Below, in pieces: positions 1 to 7,746 of a stretch of DNA of 23,606 bases (the first letter of the stretch is position 1; the number at the start of each line of letters is the position of its first letter). The translations under genes and the position numbers were made by a program. The DNA lies in contig DBPS01000033.1 of assembly GCA_002304935.1 (NCBI GenBank), positions 21,323-44,928 of the forward strand. The letters are read 5' to 3'. The notes beneath the pieces are model-generated. The model made no database searches and was not told the DNA's origin. It saw only the letters and a list, made by a program, of their open reading frames with translations. This DNA is from Candidatus Humimicrobium oleiphilum. Lineage in GTDB: Bacteria > Actinomycetota > Humimicrobiia > Humimicrobiales > Humimicrobiaceae.

Positions 1-132
1 GCTATTATGAATAATAATGCTTTTAACCATATTAAACTGGTGGCAAAAATCATTGAAAATATTATTGGAATCCACAAAAATAAAAGGACAATTATTTTAG
101 CTGATACTGACAAGCCTTTTTTATTCCTGTAA
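1..132 (+). CDS. C-terminal fragment of an unidentified protein (partial, cut by window start)
   Basis: Frame 1 is open from the first base to a TAA at 130-132, giving 43 residues. They begin AIMNNNAFNHIK and end TDKPFLFL. The stretch IKLVAKIIENIIG looks like an amphipathic helix, and RTIILADTDKPF could be a closing strand and turn. No motif identifies a family. The other two frames continue with coding-like peptides just after this stop (frame 3 across 120-220 and frame 2 across 140-226), so the stop could mark a frameshift in a decaying gene rather than a natural end. Reading codons directly is the only evidence; whether the protein is real is uncertain. Confidence 0.35.
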   Translation, partial: AIMNNNAFNHIKLVAKIIENIIGIHKNKRTIILADTDKPFLFL

Positions 133-247
133 TTATTAATATGCTTCCAAAAAATCTGCTATTTGCAAGCCACCGGTACAATTTCCCGAACTCCTGGCGT
201 ATGAAGCTGCAGCAGTAAAAAAATGATATAAAAGTTATTCAACTTAT
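133..247. other. Possible decayed coding stretch before the small conserved gene
   Basis: No intact gene is visible here. On the plus strand, frame 2 across 140-226 reads SAICKPPVQFPELLAYEAAA followed by VKK and TGA, which has protein-like composition but no start. Frame 3 is also open (120-220). On the minus strand, a peptide ending SSGNCTGGLQIADFLEAY stops at about 136-138. Having coding-like fragments in several frames without starts suggests a remnant of a broken gene, but random open frames in a short stretch cannot be excluded. Confidence 0.25.
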
Positions 248-316
248 TTGGAAGTTAGTAAAAAAACAAGTATCATAAAAACAATCCAAAACATAACATC
301 GAAAGAAAGGATTTAT

Positions 317-547
317 ATGTCATGCTATTTCAGATATATTGACGATATATTTAAAGAGCTGGATATCGAAATTACAAAAGACAATAAAAAAGATATAGAC
401 AAAATCCTGCATAAAATAGCTGGTGCCGAATACAAGAATTGTCCGGATGCATGGAAAAAAATAAAAGAGATAATCAAAAGTGATGATAAAAATGAAAAAG
501 ACAGATTTATTGCTTTGATTAAAAAAGAAATCCAGTCATTAAAATAA
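317..547 (+). CDS. Small conserved cytosolic protein of unknown function (76 aa)
   Basis: I place the start at the ATG at 317, preceded by AAAGG six bases upstream. The frame is open further back to a TTG at 248, but that has no ribosome binding site and the extra N-terminus looks non-coding. The protein begins MSCYFRYIDDIFKELDIEI and contains IDKILHKIAGAEYKNCPDAW. It is charged, mostly helical, has no membrane segment, and carries two cysteines (C3 and the NCPDAW cysteine). From memory, short proteins starting MSCYFRHL and containing VGVEYKNCP occur in anaerobic bacteria and archaea without an assigned function; this cannot be confirmed here. It lies 28 bp upstream of the EamA gene and may be co-transcribed with it. 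Confidence 0.75.
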   Translation: MSCYFRYIDDIFKELDIEITKDNKKDIDKILHKIAGAEYKNCPDAWKKIKEIIKSDDKNEKDRFIALIKKEIQSLK

Positions 548-575
548 TCGGAAAATTACGGACATCGGAGGAATA

Positions 576-1007
576 ATGAATATTAAAACTTTTCCTTTTG
601 TTCTGGCATTAATATCCATGCTTTTCTGGGGAATGGCTCCAATATTCGGAAAACTCGGACTTGCAAAGACAAATCCTTATGTAGCATTTACAATAAGATG
701 CTTTGTGGTTGCTGCAATCATGCTTATAGTTATATTGATAAGAGGCGATTTCAGAGAACTGGCAAAGGTAGACTTAAAAAGCTTTGCTTTTATAAGCCTT
801 GAGGGCATCTTTGCAACATTGATAGGACATTTTGCATATTATTATGCATTGAAGCTGGGTGAAACATCAAAAGTCGTACCTATAACCTCTGCATTTCCAT
901 TAATCACTGTTGTTATTTCCATACTCTTTTTATCTGAAAAATTAACTGTATATAAAGGTTCAGGAATAATACTTATAATAGCAGGGGTATTTCTGCTTGG
1001 ATTATAG
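576..1007 (+). CDS. Half-size EamA/DMT-family membrane transporter
   Basis: This 143-residue, strongly hydrophobic protein is one EamA repeat. It has about five membrane segments: residues 8-25, 38-56, 68-88, 98-115 and 122-141. Family signatures are the N-terminal FWGMAPIFGKLGL and the C-terminal block from LGETSKVVPITSAFPL to SEKLTVYKGSGIILIIAGV. Typical DMT exporters carry two such repeats in about 300 residues. Single-repeat members must pair, as homodimers or with a second half-gene; no partner is present here. A GGAGG Shine-Dalgarno lies five bases before the ATG. Substrate is unknown; drug, amino-acid or metabolite efflux would be usual for the superfamily. The TAG stop abuts the stop codon of the convergent TPM gene with no intervening base. 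Confidence 0.88.
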   Translation: MNIKTFPFVLALISMLFWGMAPIFGKLGLAKTNPYVAFTIRCFVVAAIMLIVILIRGDFRELAKVDLKSFAFISLEGIFATLIGHFAYYYALKLGETSKVVPITSAFPLITVVISILFLSEKLTVYKGSGIILIIAGVFLLGL

Positions 1008-2012
1008 TCACCACCTGCCACTTGCACCTCCGCCTCCGGAAGAACCTCCGCCGAACCCTCCTGAAGAGCTTCCATGGCTTCCGCCTGAACTGCTGAATGA
1101 AGACCATGAATGGCTGCTGCTTCCTCCGCCACCAGATTTATATTTTTGAAGCGGTGGAATAATTTTAATATTTACATCACTAAAACCACAAAACGAACAT
1201 AATCTTGTTTCTTCTGTCCTTCCTGAAGATATAAAAGTAGGTTTTTCCAGGATTTTCTGCCAGATTTTTAATTTTAATTTTTTACAATTCGGACATTTTC
1301 GTTTTCTTATATTGAATCTAATAACTGGTATGCCTATTATTAATCCCAGAATAAGCCATGGCAGAACATTTGCACCGACAACGATTGAGACCATCATATT
1401 TTCAAAAGCTTTTGTTTCAGAAAAACTGACTTTTGTGACAGAAGCATAATCAGATGAGTAGCTTGAAAGTTCTCTGCCATATTCACTATTGATTTCGTTT
1501 GAAATAGCTATTACTCCATTATAAATCCCTGCTTCGTAATTTTCTTCCCTGAATCTTGGAACAATAATAGCATTTATGATATTTCCTGCTTCAATATCGG
1601 TAACAACTCCCTCAAGGCCATAGCCGACTTCTATCCTTAATTCCTTTTCCTTCATGGAAACAAGCAAAAGAACTCCGTTATTTTCATTTTCCTTGCCTAT
1701 TCCCCATTTTTCAAAAAGTTTTACTGCATAGTCCTCGATTGAATTTCCATTCAGGCTGTTAATTACTGCCACACCTATTTCGCATTTAGTTTCCTGCTCA
1801 ACATTCCGGACCTGAATTTCAGTCTTGTCAAGCCATTCTTTGCTGATTGTTCCAGTGTAATCGTTAACAAAACCAGAATAATCCGGAAGGGTTATATCTT
1901 TGTTTTCAGAGCAGGAAACAAGAATAAAAAAACAGTTTACAAGCAGAATAAAAAGAACTATCAGCAAGAACAGACTGGATGATTTGGTTAAATTATTTTT
2001 TTTTACTTTCAA
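1008..2012 (-). CDS. TPM-domain (TLP18.3/Psb32/MOLO-1) membrane lipoprotein with zinc ribbon and Gly/Ser tail
   Basis: Start is TTG at 2012; no closer alternative preserves the Lys-rich N-terminus of the signal sequence, and no good Shine-Dalgarno is seen. A hydrophobic segment at 14-33 ends in a lipobox-like ILVSC (C34), so the protein is probably lipid-anchored outside the cell. The TPM domain runs about 46-180 and includes DYTGTISKEW, NGVLLLVSMKEKELRIEVGYG and the VVTDIEAG block typical of the family. A membrane helix (about 206-231) follows. A four-cysteine ribbon comes next, CPNC at 240-243 and CSFC at 272-275, and the protein ends in a Gly/Ser-rich tail closing GGGGASGRW. YgcG-like TPM proteins often have this tail. 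Role is unclear; membrane-protein quality control or repair is known for some relatives. Confidence 0.88.
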   Translation of the reverse strand: MKVKKNNLTKSSSLFLLIVLFILLVNCFFILVSCSENKDITLPDYSGFVNDYTGTISKEWLDKTEIQVRNVEQETKCEIGVAVINSLNGNSIEDYAVKLFEKWGIGKENENNGVLLLVSMKEKELRIEVGYGLEGVVTDIEAGNIINAIIVPRFREENYEAGIYNGVIAISNEINSEYGRELSSYSSDYASVTKVSFSETKAFENMMVSIVVGANVLPWLILGLIIGIPVIRFNIRKRKCPNCKKLKLKIWQKILEKPTFISSGRTEETRLCSFCGFSDVNIKIIPPLQKYKSGGGGSSSHSWSSFSSSGGSHGSSSGGFGGGSSGGGGASGRW

Positions 2013-2185
2013 GATTAAAAAATAAAATGATTTGAATCATGTAATAATATTATTTTATTACTTTTTGACTAATTAATATATTTTTAAATGAAATGTTTAT
2101 AAATATTATATGATAAAATATAATCAAAATTCAGATAATTTTTTTTAGATGCTTTATTATTTAAAAAGACAAGAGGGGAATCTAA

Positions 2186-3685
2186 ATGTCTGAAATCAAT
2201 AAATTGTTAATCGCTAAAGGAAATAAAGAAATATTCTTATATCCCAAAATGGCAAACAGGCACGGTCTTATAGCCGGGGCTACAGGAACAGGAAAAACTG
2301 TTTCTTTAAAAGTAATGTCTGAAGCTTTCAGCTCTATAGGAGTTCCTGTTTTTCTTGCAGATATTAAAGGAGATCTGGCAACTATCAGCCAGGCAGGTGG
2401 AGGAAATCCGAAAATAGATGAGAGAATAAAAGCACTTGAGCTTAGTGATTTTCAATATCAGAGTTTTCCTACGATTTTATGGGATGTTTTTGGTCAGCTG
2501 GGACATCCTGTAAGAACAACTATTTCTGAAATGGGTCCTCTTCTGATTTCAAGATTGCTGGGACTAAATGAAACACAGACAGGTGTTTTAAATATTGTTT
2601 TTAAAGTTGCAGATGACTCAGGAATGCTGCTTATTGACCTTAAAGACCTGAGGCATATGCTGAAATACGTCGGAGACAACGCTGAAGAATATACAACTGA
2701 ATATGGAAATATATCAAAACAATCTATTGGTGCAATACAGAGAGGCCTGCTTGTTCTTGAAGAACAGGGTGGCAATAATTTTTTTGCGGAACCTGCGCTT
2801 GATATAATGGATTTCATAAAAACTGACGAAAACGGTAAAGGCTATATTAATGTACTGGCATCAGAAAAATTATTTGAATCCCCTACCTTGTATTCTACAT
2901 TTCTTCTGTGGCTTCTTTCTGAACTATTTGAAGAACTTCCCGAAGTAGGTGATCTTGAAAAACCTAAGATTGTTTTCTTTTTCGATGAAGCACACTTGTT
3001 ATTTAATGAAGCTCCCAAGGTGCTTATTGACAAAATCGAACAGGTTGTAAGACTTATCAGATCAAAAGGAGTAGGCGTTTATTTTGTAACACATAATCCA
3101 GATGATCTTCCGGAAAAAGTGCTTGGCCAGCTTGGAAACAGAGTCCAGCATGCTTTGAGAGCTTATACACCAAGAGAACAGGCAGCAGTTAAAGCTGCCG
3201 CAGAAACTTTCAGGCAAAATCCTGAGCTTGATGTAATGCAGACAATTACTGAGCTAAAAACCGGGGAAGCACTTGTTTCTTTTCTTGACCAGGAGGGTCG
3301 TCCGTCAATTGTTGAAAGAGCTTTTGTTCTGCCCCCCAGAAGCATCCTGGGAACTATTGAGCCCGACCAGAGAAATGACTTGATTAAAAGATCGATGTAT
3401 TACCATAAATATGAAGAAACATATGACAGGGAATCTGCTTATGAGATACTTAAGAAAAAAATAGACCTGGCTGAAAAAGCAAGAGATGAAGAGGCTGCAC
3501 AGAGAGAAAGAGAAAGATCATACAATAATACCGGAAGACAATATGACTATGGAAGAAAAACTACAACAAAAAGAAAAACTGATTCAGCAATGACCAAAAT
3601 GGCAAAATCTGCAGCAAGTTCAATAGGAAGAACAGTGGGTCGTGAAATAATCAGAGGAATTTTCGGACTAATTTTAAAAAGATAA
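2186..3685 (+). CDS. HerA-like ATPase, DUF853 family (YjgR-like)
   Basis: Walker A is GATGTGKT at 31-38 and Walker B is KIVFFFDEAH at 261-270, with D267 and E268 as the likely Mg-binding and catalytic residues. The region from GVGVYFVTHNPDDLPEKVLG to RAYTPREQAAVKAAA is typical of DUF853 proteins, distant HerA/FtsK-class ATPases; E. coli YjgR is the best-known relative. Length (499) matches the family. The C-terminus after about 425 is Arg/Lys/Glu-rich and coiled, then ends in a small hydrophobic helix (RTVGREIIRGIFGLILK) that could touch membrane. An AGAGGGG site precedes the ATG. No NurA nuclease neighbour is present, so a canonical HerA-NurA end-resection role is not supported. The cellular substrate of this family is not established. 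Confidence 0.93.
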   Translation: MSEINKLLIAKGNKEIFLYPKMANRHGLIAGATGTGKTVSLKVMSEAFSSIGVPVFLADIKGDLATISQAGGGNPKIDERIKALELSDFQYQSFPTILWDVFGQLGHPVRTTISEMGPLLISRLLGLNETQTGVLNIVFKVADDSGMLLIDLKDLRHMLKYVGDNAEEYTTEYGNISKQSIGAIQRGLLVLEEQGGNNFFAEPALDIMDFIKTDENGKGYINVLASEKLFESPTLYSTFLLWLLSELFEELPEVGDLEKPKIVFFFDEAHLLFNEAPKVLIDKIEQVVRLIRSKGVGVYFVTHNPDDLPEKVLGQLGNRVQHALRAYTPREQAAVKAAAETFRQNPELDVMQTITELKTGEALVSFLDQEGRPSIVERAFVLPPRSILGTIEPDQRNDLIKRSMYYHKYEETYDRESAYEILKKKIDLAEKARDEEAAQRERERSYNNTGRQYDYGRKTTTKRKTDSAMTKMAKSAASSIGRTVGREIIRGIFGLILKR

Positions 3686-3745
3686 AAATATCATTCAGTT
3701 TAATCAGGAATTATTTAAATTTAAAATAATAGTAAAAAAAGAAAA

Positions 3746-4630
3746 ATGATAATTGAAAAGAAAAAGCTTAAAAACGGATTTGAACTTCCTGTTTTTGGAT
3801 TCGGAACCTGGGGTATGGGTGGAAGGGATAAGATAAACCCGGAAAATGATGATAAAGCTGATATTGCTGCAATAAGAACAGCAATAGAAATGGGAGTAAT
3901 CCACATTGACACTTCTGCATGGTATGCCGAGGGACATTGTGAAGAAATAGTGGGAGAAGCAATTAAAAAATATGCCAGGGAGGAAATATTACTGACTACC
4001 AAAGTCCCTCCAATGAAACTTCATTATAAAGACATAATAAATTCAGCAAAAGAGAGCCTTTCCCGTCTGGGTACAGAATATATAGATATATATGTAATTC
4101 ATAATCCTAATCCTTTTATTGATATCAGAGAATCTATGGAGGCATTTGATTACCTTATCGACAAAAAAATAATAAAAAATATAGGTCTCAGCAATTTTAA
4201 TGTCGGACAGTTTACCGAAGCACAGAAAAGTACAGATAATCATATCGTATGTAATCACCTCCATTATAATCTAAAACACAGAGGTCCTTTTAGCGACGGG
4301 ACAATAGGATATTGCCAGGAAAATGATATTATTATAGTTGCCTGGAGACCAACCCAGAAAGGATTTTTTGGCTGTAACAATATTGATATCCTGAATAAAA
4401 TGAGTCAGAAATATGAAAAGACTCCCATACAGATAGCCATAAACTGGCTTATTTCCCAAAAAAATATGGTGACTATACCAAAATCAAGAAATATTGAACA
4501 TTTTAAGGAAAACCTGGGAGCCCTTGGCTGGAAAATGGAAAAAAGCGATATAGATATTCTGCAAAATGAATTTCCCGGTACCGTAGATATTGTTGAGAAT
4601 ACGACTCTGGCAAAATTAATTCAGCCTTAA
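3746..4630 (+). CDS. Aldo/keto reductase
   Basis: This is a soluble NAD(P)H-dependent oxidoreductase of the AKR (beta/alpha)8 barrel superfamily. The catalytic tetrad is visible as D55 and Y60 (HIDTSAWYAEG), K86 (LLTTKVPP) and H119 (YVIHNP). The NADPH-binding C-terminal segment is TIPKSRNIEHFKENLGAL, with the usual loop up to it. Length of 294 is normal. It begins 60 bp after the HerA-like gene on the same strand and may be expressed with it, though its own ribosome binding site is weak (purine-rich AAAGAAAA). The natural substrate cannot be read from sequence. The stop is convergent with tex, 35 bp away. Confidence 0.92.
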   Translation: MIIEKKKLKNGFELPVFGFGTWGMGGRDKINPENDDKADIAAIRTAIEMGVIHIDTSAWYAEGHCEEIVGEAIKKYAREEILLTTKVPPMKLHYKDIINSAKESLSRLGTEYIDIYVIHNPNPFIDIRESMEAFDYLIDKKIIKNIGLSNFNVGQFTEAQKSTDNHIVCNHLHYNLKHRGPFSDGTIGYCQENDIIIVAWRPTQKGFFGCNNIDILNKMSQKYEKTPIQIAINWLISQKNMVTIPKSRNIEHFKENLGALGWKMEKSDIDILQNEFPGTVDIVENTTLAKLIQP

Positions 4631-4665
4631 CAGGATAATTTCAGCTAATACCGGAAGGATATTTA

Positions 4666-6798
4666 TTAATTAATATCTTTCAGGGTTAGAGAGATTCTTT
4701 TTCTCTGCATATCAATATCAATTACTTTTACAGTTACCTTCTGGTTTAATCTGACTACTTCGTGAGGACTTTTAATAAATTTATGCGACATTTCAGATAT
4801 ATGAACCAGGCCATAATCTTTTATTCCTATATCAACAAAAGCACCGAAATTGGTTATATTGTTTACTACTCCGTTCAGGAGCATTCCTGTCTTTAAGTCA
4901 TTAATATCAACAATACCTGTTTTAAACTCAAATTCATCTACATTTTCCCTGGGGTCCCTTCCGGGTTTGGCAAGTTCTGCCAGAATATCCTTTAAAGTCG
5001 GCAGACCTGCTTTTTCATCGATAAAATCATGCAGATTTATCTTTTCTTTTATTTTTTCATTTCCAATCATATCCCTGACTTCCATATTCAGGCTATCTGC
5101 AATTTTCTCAACAATATAATAGCTTTCAGGATGGACTGCGCTTCTGTCAAGAGGGTTGACTCCGTCCTCTATCCTTAAAAATCCAGCACATTGTTCAAAA
5201 ATCTTATCTCCCAGCTTGGGCACATTTTTTAATTCTTCCCTTGAAGAAAAAGCTCCGTTTTGTTTTCTGAAATCAATTATGTTCTGTGCGATTCTGGGGC
5301 CAAGACCGGAAACATACATTAGCAGATGTTTGCTTGCAGTATTTAAGTTAACCCCCACCAGATTGACGCAGCTTTCTACCACAAAATCAAGGTTTTCTTT
5401 AAGTTTGTTCTGTTCAACATCGTGCTGATACTGTCCTACTCCAATGGATTTGGGATCTATTTTTACCAGCTCTGCAAGAGGATCCATGAGCCTTCTTCCA
5501 ATTGAAACCGCCCCCCTTACTGTGACGTCATAATCGGGGAACTCTTCTCTGGCTACATCTGATGCAGAATAAATAGATGCCCCGCTTTCGCTCACAATAA
5601 AAATTTTCATTTTCCTGTTTTTTTGAAAAATTGCAGCTATGAATTCCTTGGTTTCCCTGCCTGCTGTCCCATTTCCGATTGCAATGACTTCTATGGAAAA
5701 TTTATCAACCATGGCAATTATTTTTTTGGCTGCTTCTTCTTTTTTATTTTGAGGTTCATGAGGGTAAATATTATCATTATAAACAAGATCTCCCTGTTCA
5801 TTCAAACAAACAACCTTACATCCTGTCCTGTAACCGGGGTCAATTGCAAGAACTCTTTTCCTTCCCAGAAATGGAGCGAGAAGTAATTGGCGCAAGTTAT
5901 CGGTAAATACTTTTATTGCTTCGTCATCTGCGCGTTCTTTGGCAAGTACTGTGATTTCTGTCTCAAGAGATGGCCCAAGCAATCTTCTATAACAATCTTT
6001 TATTGATTCTTTTACCATTTCTGATGCTTTATTGCCGGTTTTTATCAAGAGTTTCTCCATTTTGCCTAGAACATTTTCTTCCGGAGGCAATATCGAAACT
6101 TTAAGAAATTTTTCTTTTTCTCCTCTCTTTATGGCAAGAAAACGATGGGATAATATCTTTTTTAAAGGTTCGCTAAATTCAAAATAATCTTTATATTTTA
6201 TTCCGGATTCTTCCATCCCCCTGAGAACACACGCATGCACTATTGCCTCGTCATTAAATATTTTTCTTATCTCTTCCCTGATACTTTTATCTTCATTTAT
6301 CCATTCTGCAATTATGAATCCGGCTCCCTCAAGGGCATCAACTGTGGTCTTTACATTTTCATTTAAATATTTTTCTGCTTCACACGCCAAATCAAATTCT
6401 TTCTGTGAAAAAATCATCTTTGCAAGTGGTTCCAGTCCCATTTCTTTTGCAACTGAAGCCTTGGTTTTTCTTTTTGGCCTGAACGGAAGATAAATATCCT
6501 CCAGCTGGCTCAGGGTATCTGCTTCATTAATTGATTTTTTAAGCTCTTCAGAAAGGTTACCCTGTTTTTCAAGTTCTTTTAAAATAGAATTTTTCCTTGA
6601 TTCTATTTCCAAAATTCGCTCATGCTCTTTTTTTATATTGAGTATCTGAAGCTCATCAAGATTACCTGTTGCTTCTTTCCTGTATCTTGAAATAAAAGGT
6701 ATTGTATTTCCCTCATCTAGCAGTTTTAATGTTGCTATTATGCCGGACTCATTAATTTTTAAGTCAGCTGATATCTGTTTTGAAAAATCAAATTCCAT
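4666..6798 (-). CDS. tex: Tex, S1-domain RNA-binding transcription accessory protein
   Basis: The N-terminal block NTIPFISRYRKEATGNLDEL (31-50) is diagnostic of Tex. A YqgF/RNase H-like domain starts at about 316 (VLAIDPGYRTGCKVV). A helix-hairpin-helix region is centred on YVSGLGPRIAQNIIDFR and FSSREELKNVPKLGDKIFEQ. The C-terminal S1 domain (635-710) contains GVVNNITNFGAFVDIG and YGLVHISEMSHKF. At 710 residues it is a little shorter than the roughly 770 of enterobacterial Tex, and the S1 domain runs to the very end without a basic tail. Tex is a cytosolic nucleic-acid-binding protein linked to transcription and RNA processing. It is transcribed alone, 131 bp downstream of plsY. Confidence 0.97.
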   Translation of the reverse strand: MEFDFSKQISADLKINESGIIATLKLLDEGNTIPFISRYRKEATGNLDELQILNIKKEHERILEIESRKNSILKELEKQGNLSEELKKSINEADTLSQLEDIYLPFRPKRKTKASVAKEMGLEPLAKMIFSQKEFDLACEAEKYLNENVKTTVDALEGAGFIIAEWINEDKSIREEIRKIFNDEAIVHACVLRGMEESGIKYKDYFEFSEPLKKILSHRFLAIKRGEKEKFLKVSILPPEENVLGKMEKLLIKTGNKASEMVKESIKDCYRRLLGPSLETEITVLAKERADDEAIKVFTDNLRQLLLAPFLGRKRVLAIDPGYRTGCKVVCLNEQGDLVYNDNIYPHEPQNKKEEAAKKIIAMVDKFSIEVIAIGNGTAGRETKEFIAAIFQKNRKMKIFIVSESGASIYSASDVAREEFPDYDVTVRGAVSIGRRLMDPLAELVKIDPKSIGVGQYQHDVEQNKLKENLDFVVESCVNLVGVNLNTASKHLLMYVSGLGPRIAQNIIDFRKQNGAFSSREELKNVPKLGDKIFEQCAGFLRIEDGVNPLDRSAVHPESYYIVEKIADSLNMEVRDMIGNEKIKEKINLHDFIDEKAGLPTLKDILAELAKPGRDPRENVDEFEFKTGIVDINDLKTGMLLNGVVNNITNFGAFVDIGIKDYGLVHISEMSHKFIKSPHEVVRLNQKVTVKVIDIDMQRKRISLTLKDIN

Positions 6799-6908
6799 AA
6801 TTCCAACTTTATAAGATTATTGTTTTGTTTCTTTGACTTTAAAAATATATAAGAAATGAAGAATGCATGCAATGAAAAAATAAATTTTATTAAAATAAAA
6901 CCTTTAAA

Positions 6909-6935
6909 AATTAATCTTCTTATAAAAGATTAATT
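6909..6935 (-). terminator. Candidate intrinsic terminator of the plsY-like gene
   Basis: The arms AATTAATCTT (6909-6918) and AAGATTAATT (6926-6935) form a perfect 10-bp stem with a 7-base loop. On the minus strand the stem is followed by TTTAAAGG, a short U-rich tail. It overlaps the plsY stop codon (6930-6932). The stem is almost all A-T, so strength is doubtful. Confidence 0.4.
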
Positions 6936-7544
6936 TGCAGTAGGTACATTCCTGTAAAGAAAATGGAGAAGAAGCCCCTTGACAGCTATAATTACAAAAA
7001 TACCGATTGTAAACAATACCAGTATTAATGATTTGTGGAAAAAATAAGTCAGGACAGGAAGCAGAACAATACCAAATATTGACCCGGCTACTATTTTATT
7101 TACTTTATGTTTTTTCCCCAATGTATATTTGTAGATAAAGCTGACTGCTAGCGCTGCCGCAAGTGTGATAAGCAATGGTATTGTAACAATATATACGGCC
7201 ATGCCTAATGCTGAAGCAATTCCACCGCCGCCTCTGAACCTGAAAAATATCGGCCAGTTATGGCCTATCAGCAATGCAAGGCAGGCAATCACTATAGTAA
7301 TCATATCAAGGCCTATTAATCTGCCGACAAGAGGGACAAGAACACCTTTACCGCAATCAAATAAAAAAGTAGGAATAGCAGCTTTAAGCCCATACTGCCT
7401 GGCAGCTCCTGCAGTTCCTGGCCTGTCAACAAAACCAAAACCCTGTTTTTTGAACATTTTTGCAACTATATAACCGAATACAACTGATCCCAGGAGATAG
7501 CTTGAAATAATATAAAAAAGCTTGAAATAAATATTTTCTACCAT
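6930..7544 (-). CDS. plsY: PlsY-like glycerol-3-phosphate acyltransferase with altered catalytic motifs
   Basis: PlsY is the integral-membrane enzyme that moves an acyl group from acyl-phosphate to glycerol-3-phosphate, the first step of bacterial phospholipid synthesis. This 204-residue protein has the family length and topology: helices near 8-30, 55-75, 82-100, 112-139, 150-169 and 172-195. Landmarks are motif 1 SSYLLGSVVFGYIVAK (14-29), LFDCGKGVLVP (61-71) and GHNWPIFFRF (94-103). Two motifs deviate. The usual GSGNxGATN is RPGTAGAAR (41-49), and GGKGVAT is GGGGIAS (105-111), losing the lysine and the conserved Asn/Thr. It may be a divergent active subfamily or a PlsY-fold protein with another role. 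It sits between tex and rubrerythrin as a single gene. The start has only a weak upstream GGGA. Confidence 0.85.
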   Translation of the reverse strand: MVENIYFKLFYIISSYLLGSVVFGYIVAKMFKKQGFGFVDRPGTAGAARQYGLKAAIPTFLFDCGKGVLVPLVGRLIGLDMITIVIACLALLIGHNWPIFFRFRGGGGIASALGMAVYIVTIPLLITLAAALAVSFIYKYTLGKKHKVNKIVAGSIFGIVLLPVLTYFFHKSLILVLFTIGIFVIIAVKGLLLHFLYRNVPTAN

Positions 7545-7685
7545 TAATTAAAATCCCACAAAAAATAATTTTAAAAAAGATTATAACAGAATTACAGCTT
7601 AAATATTACTTTTATATAAAGTGAAATTAAATGTATTGGAATTATTACAGCTGCTGCTAAAAACTGGAGATGATGATTTATAGAA

Positions 7686-7729
7686 AAAGGCAGGTTTTAA
7701 AAAAGTCTGGATTTTTAAATCCTGCCTTT
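7686..7729 (-). terminator. Intrinsic terminator of the rubrerythrin gene
   Basis: AAAGGCAGG (7686-7694) and CCTGCCTTT (7721-7729) form a perfect 9-bp stem. The minus strand continues into TTCTATAA after the Ts already within the stem. The inner part contains a second small palindrome (GGATTT/AAATCC, 7709-7722). It lies 18 bp past the rubrerythrin stop. Confidence 0.7.
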
Positions 7730-7746
7730 ATATTTTTTAATTATTT

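Noticed and set aside
248..316. N-terminal extension of the small MSCYF protein from a TTG at 248
   Set aside because: No Shine-Dalgarno before 248, while AAAGG sits well before the ATG at 317, and the known-looking N-terminus is MSCYF.
842..1132. Minus-strand ORF overlapping the 3' end of the EamA gene and the Gly/Ser tail of the TPM gene
   Set aside because: Low-complexity translation from the repetitive tail in another frame; no ribosome site, and both real genes account for the sequence.
2041..2061. A/T inverted repeat GTAATAA/TTATTAC upstream of the HerA-like gene
   Set aside because: Seven A/T pairs in a very AT-rich gap are expected by chance; no T-run or promoter arrangement supports it.
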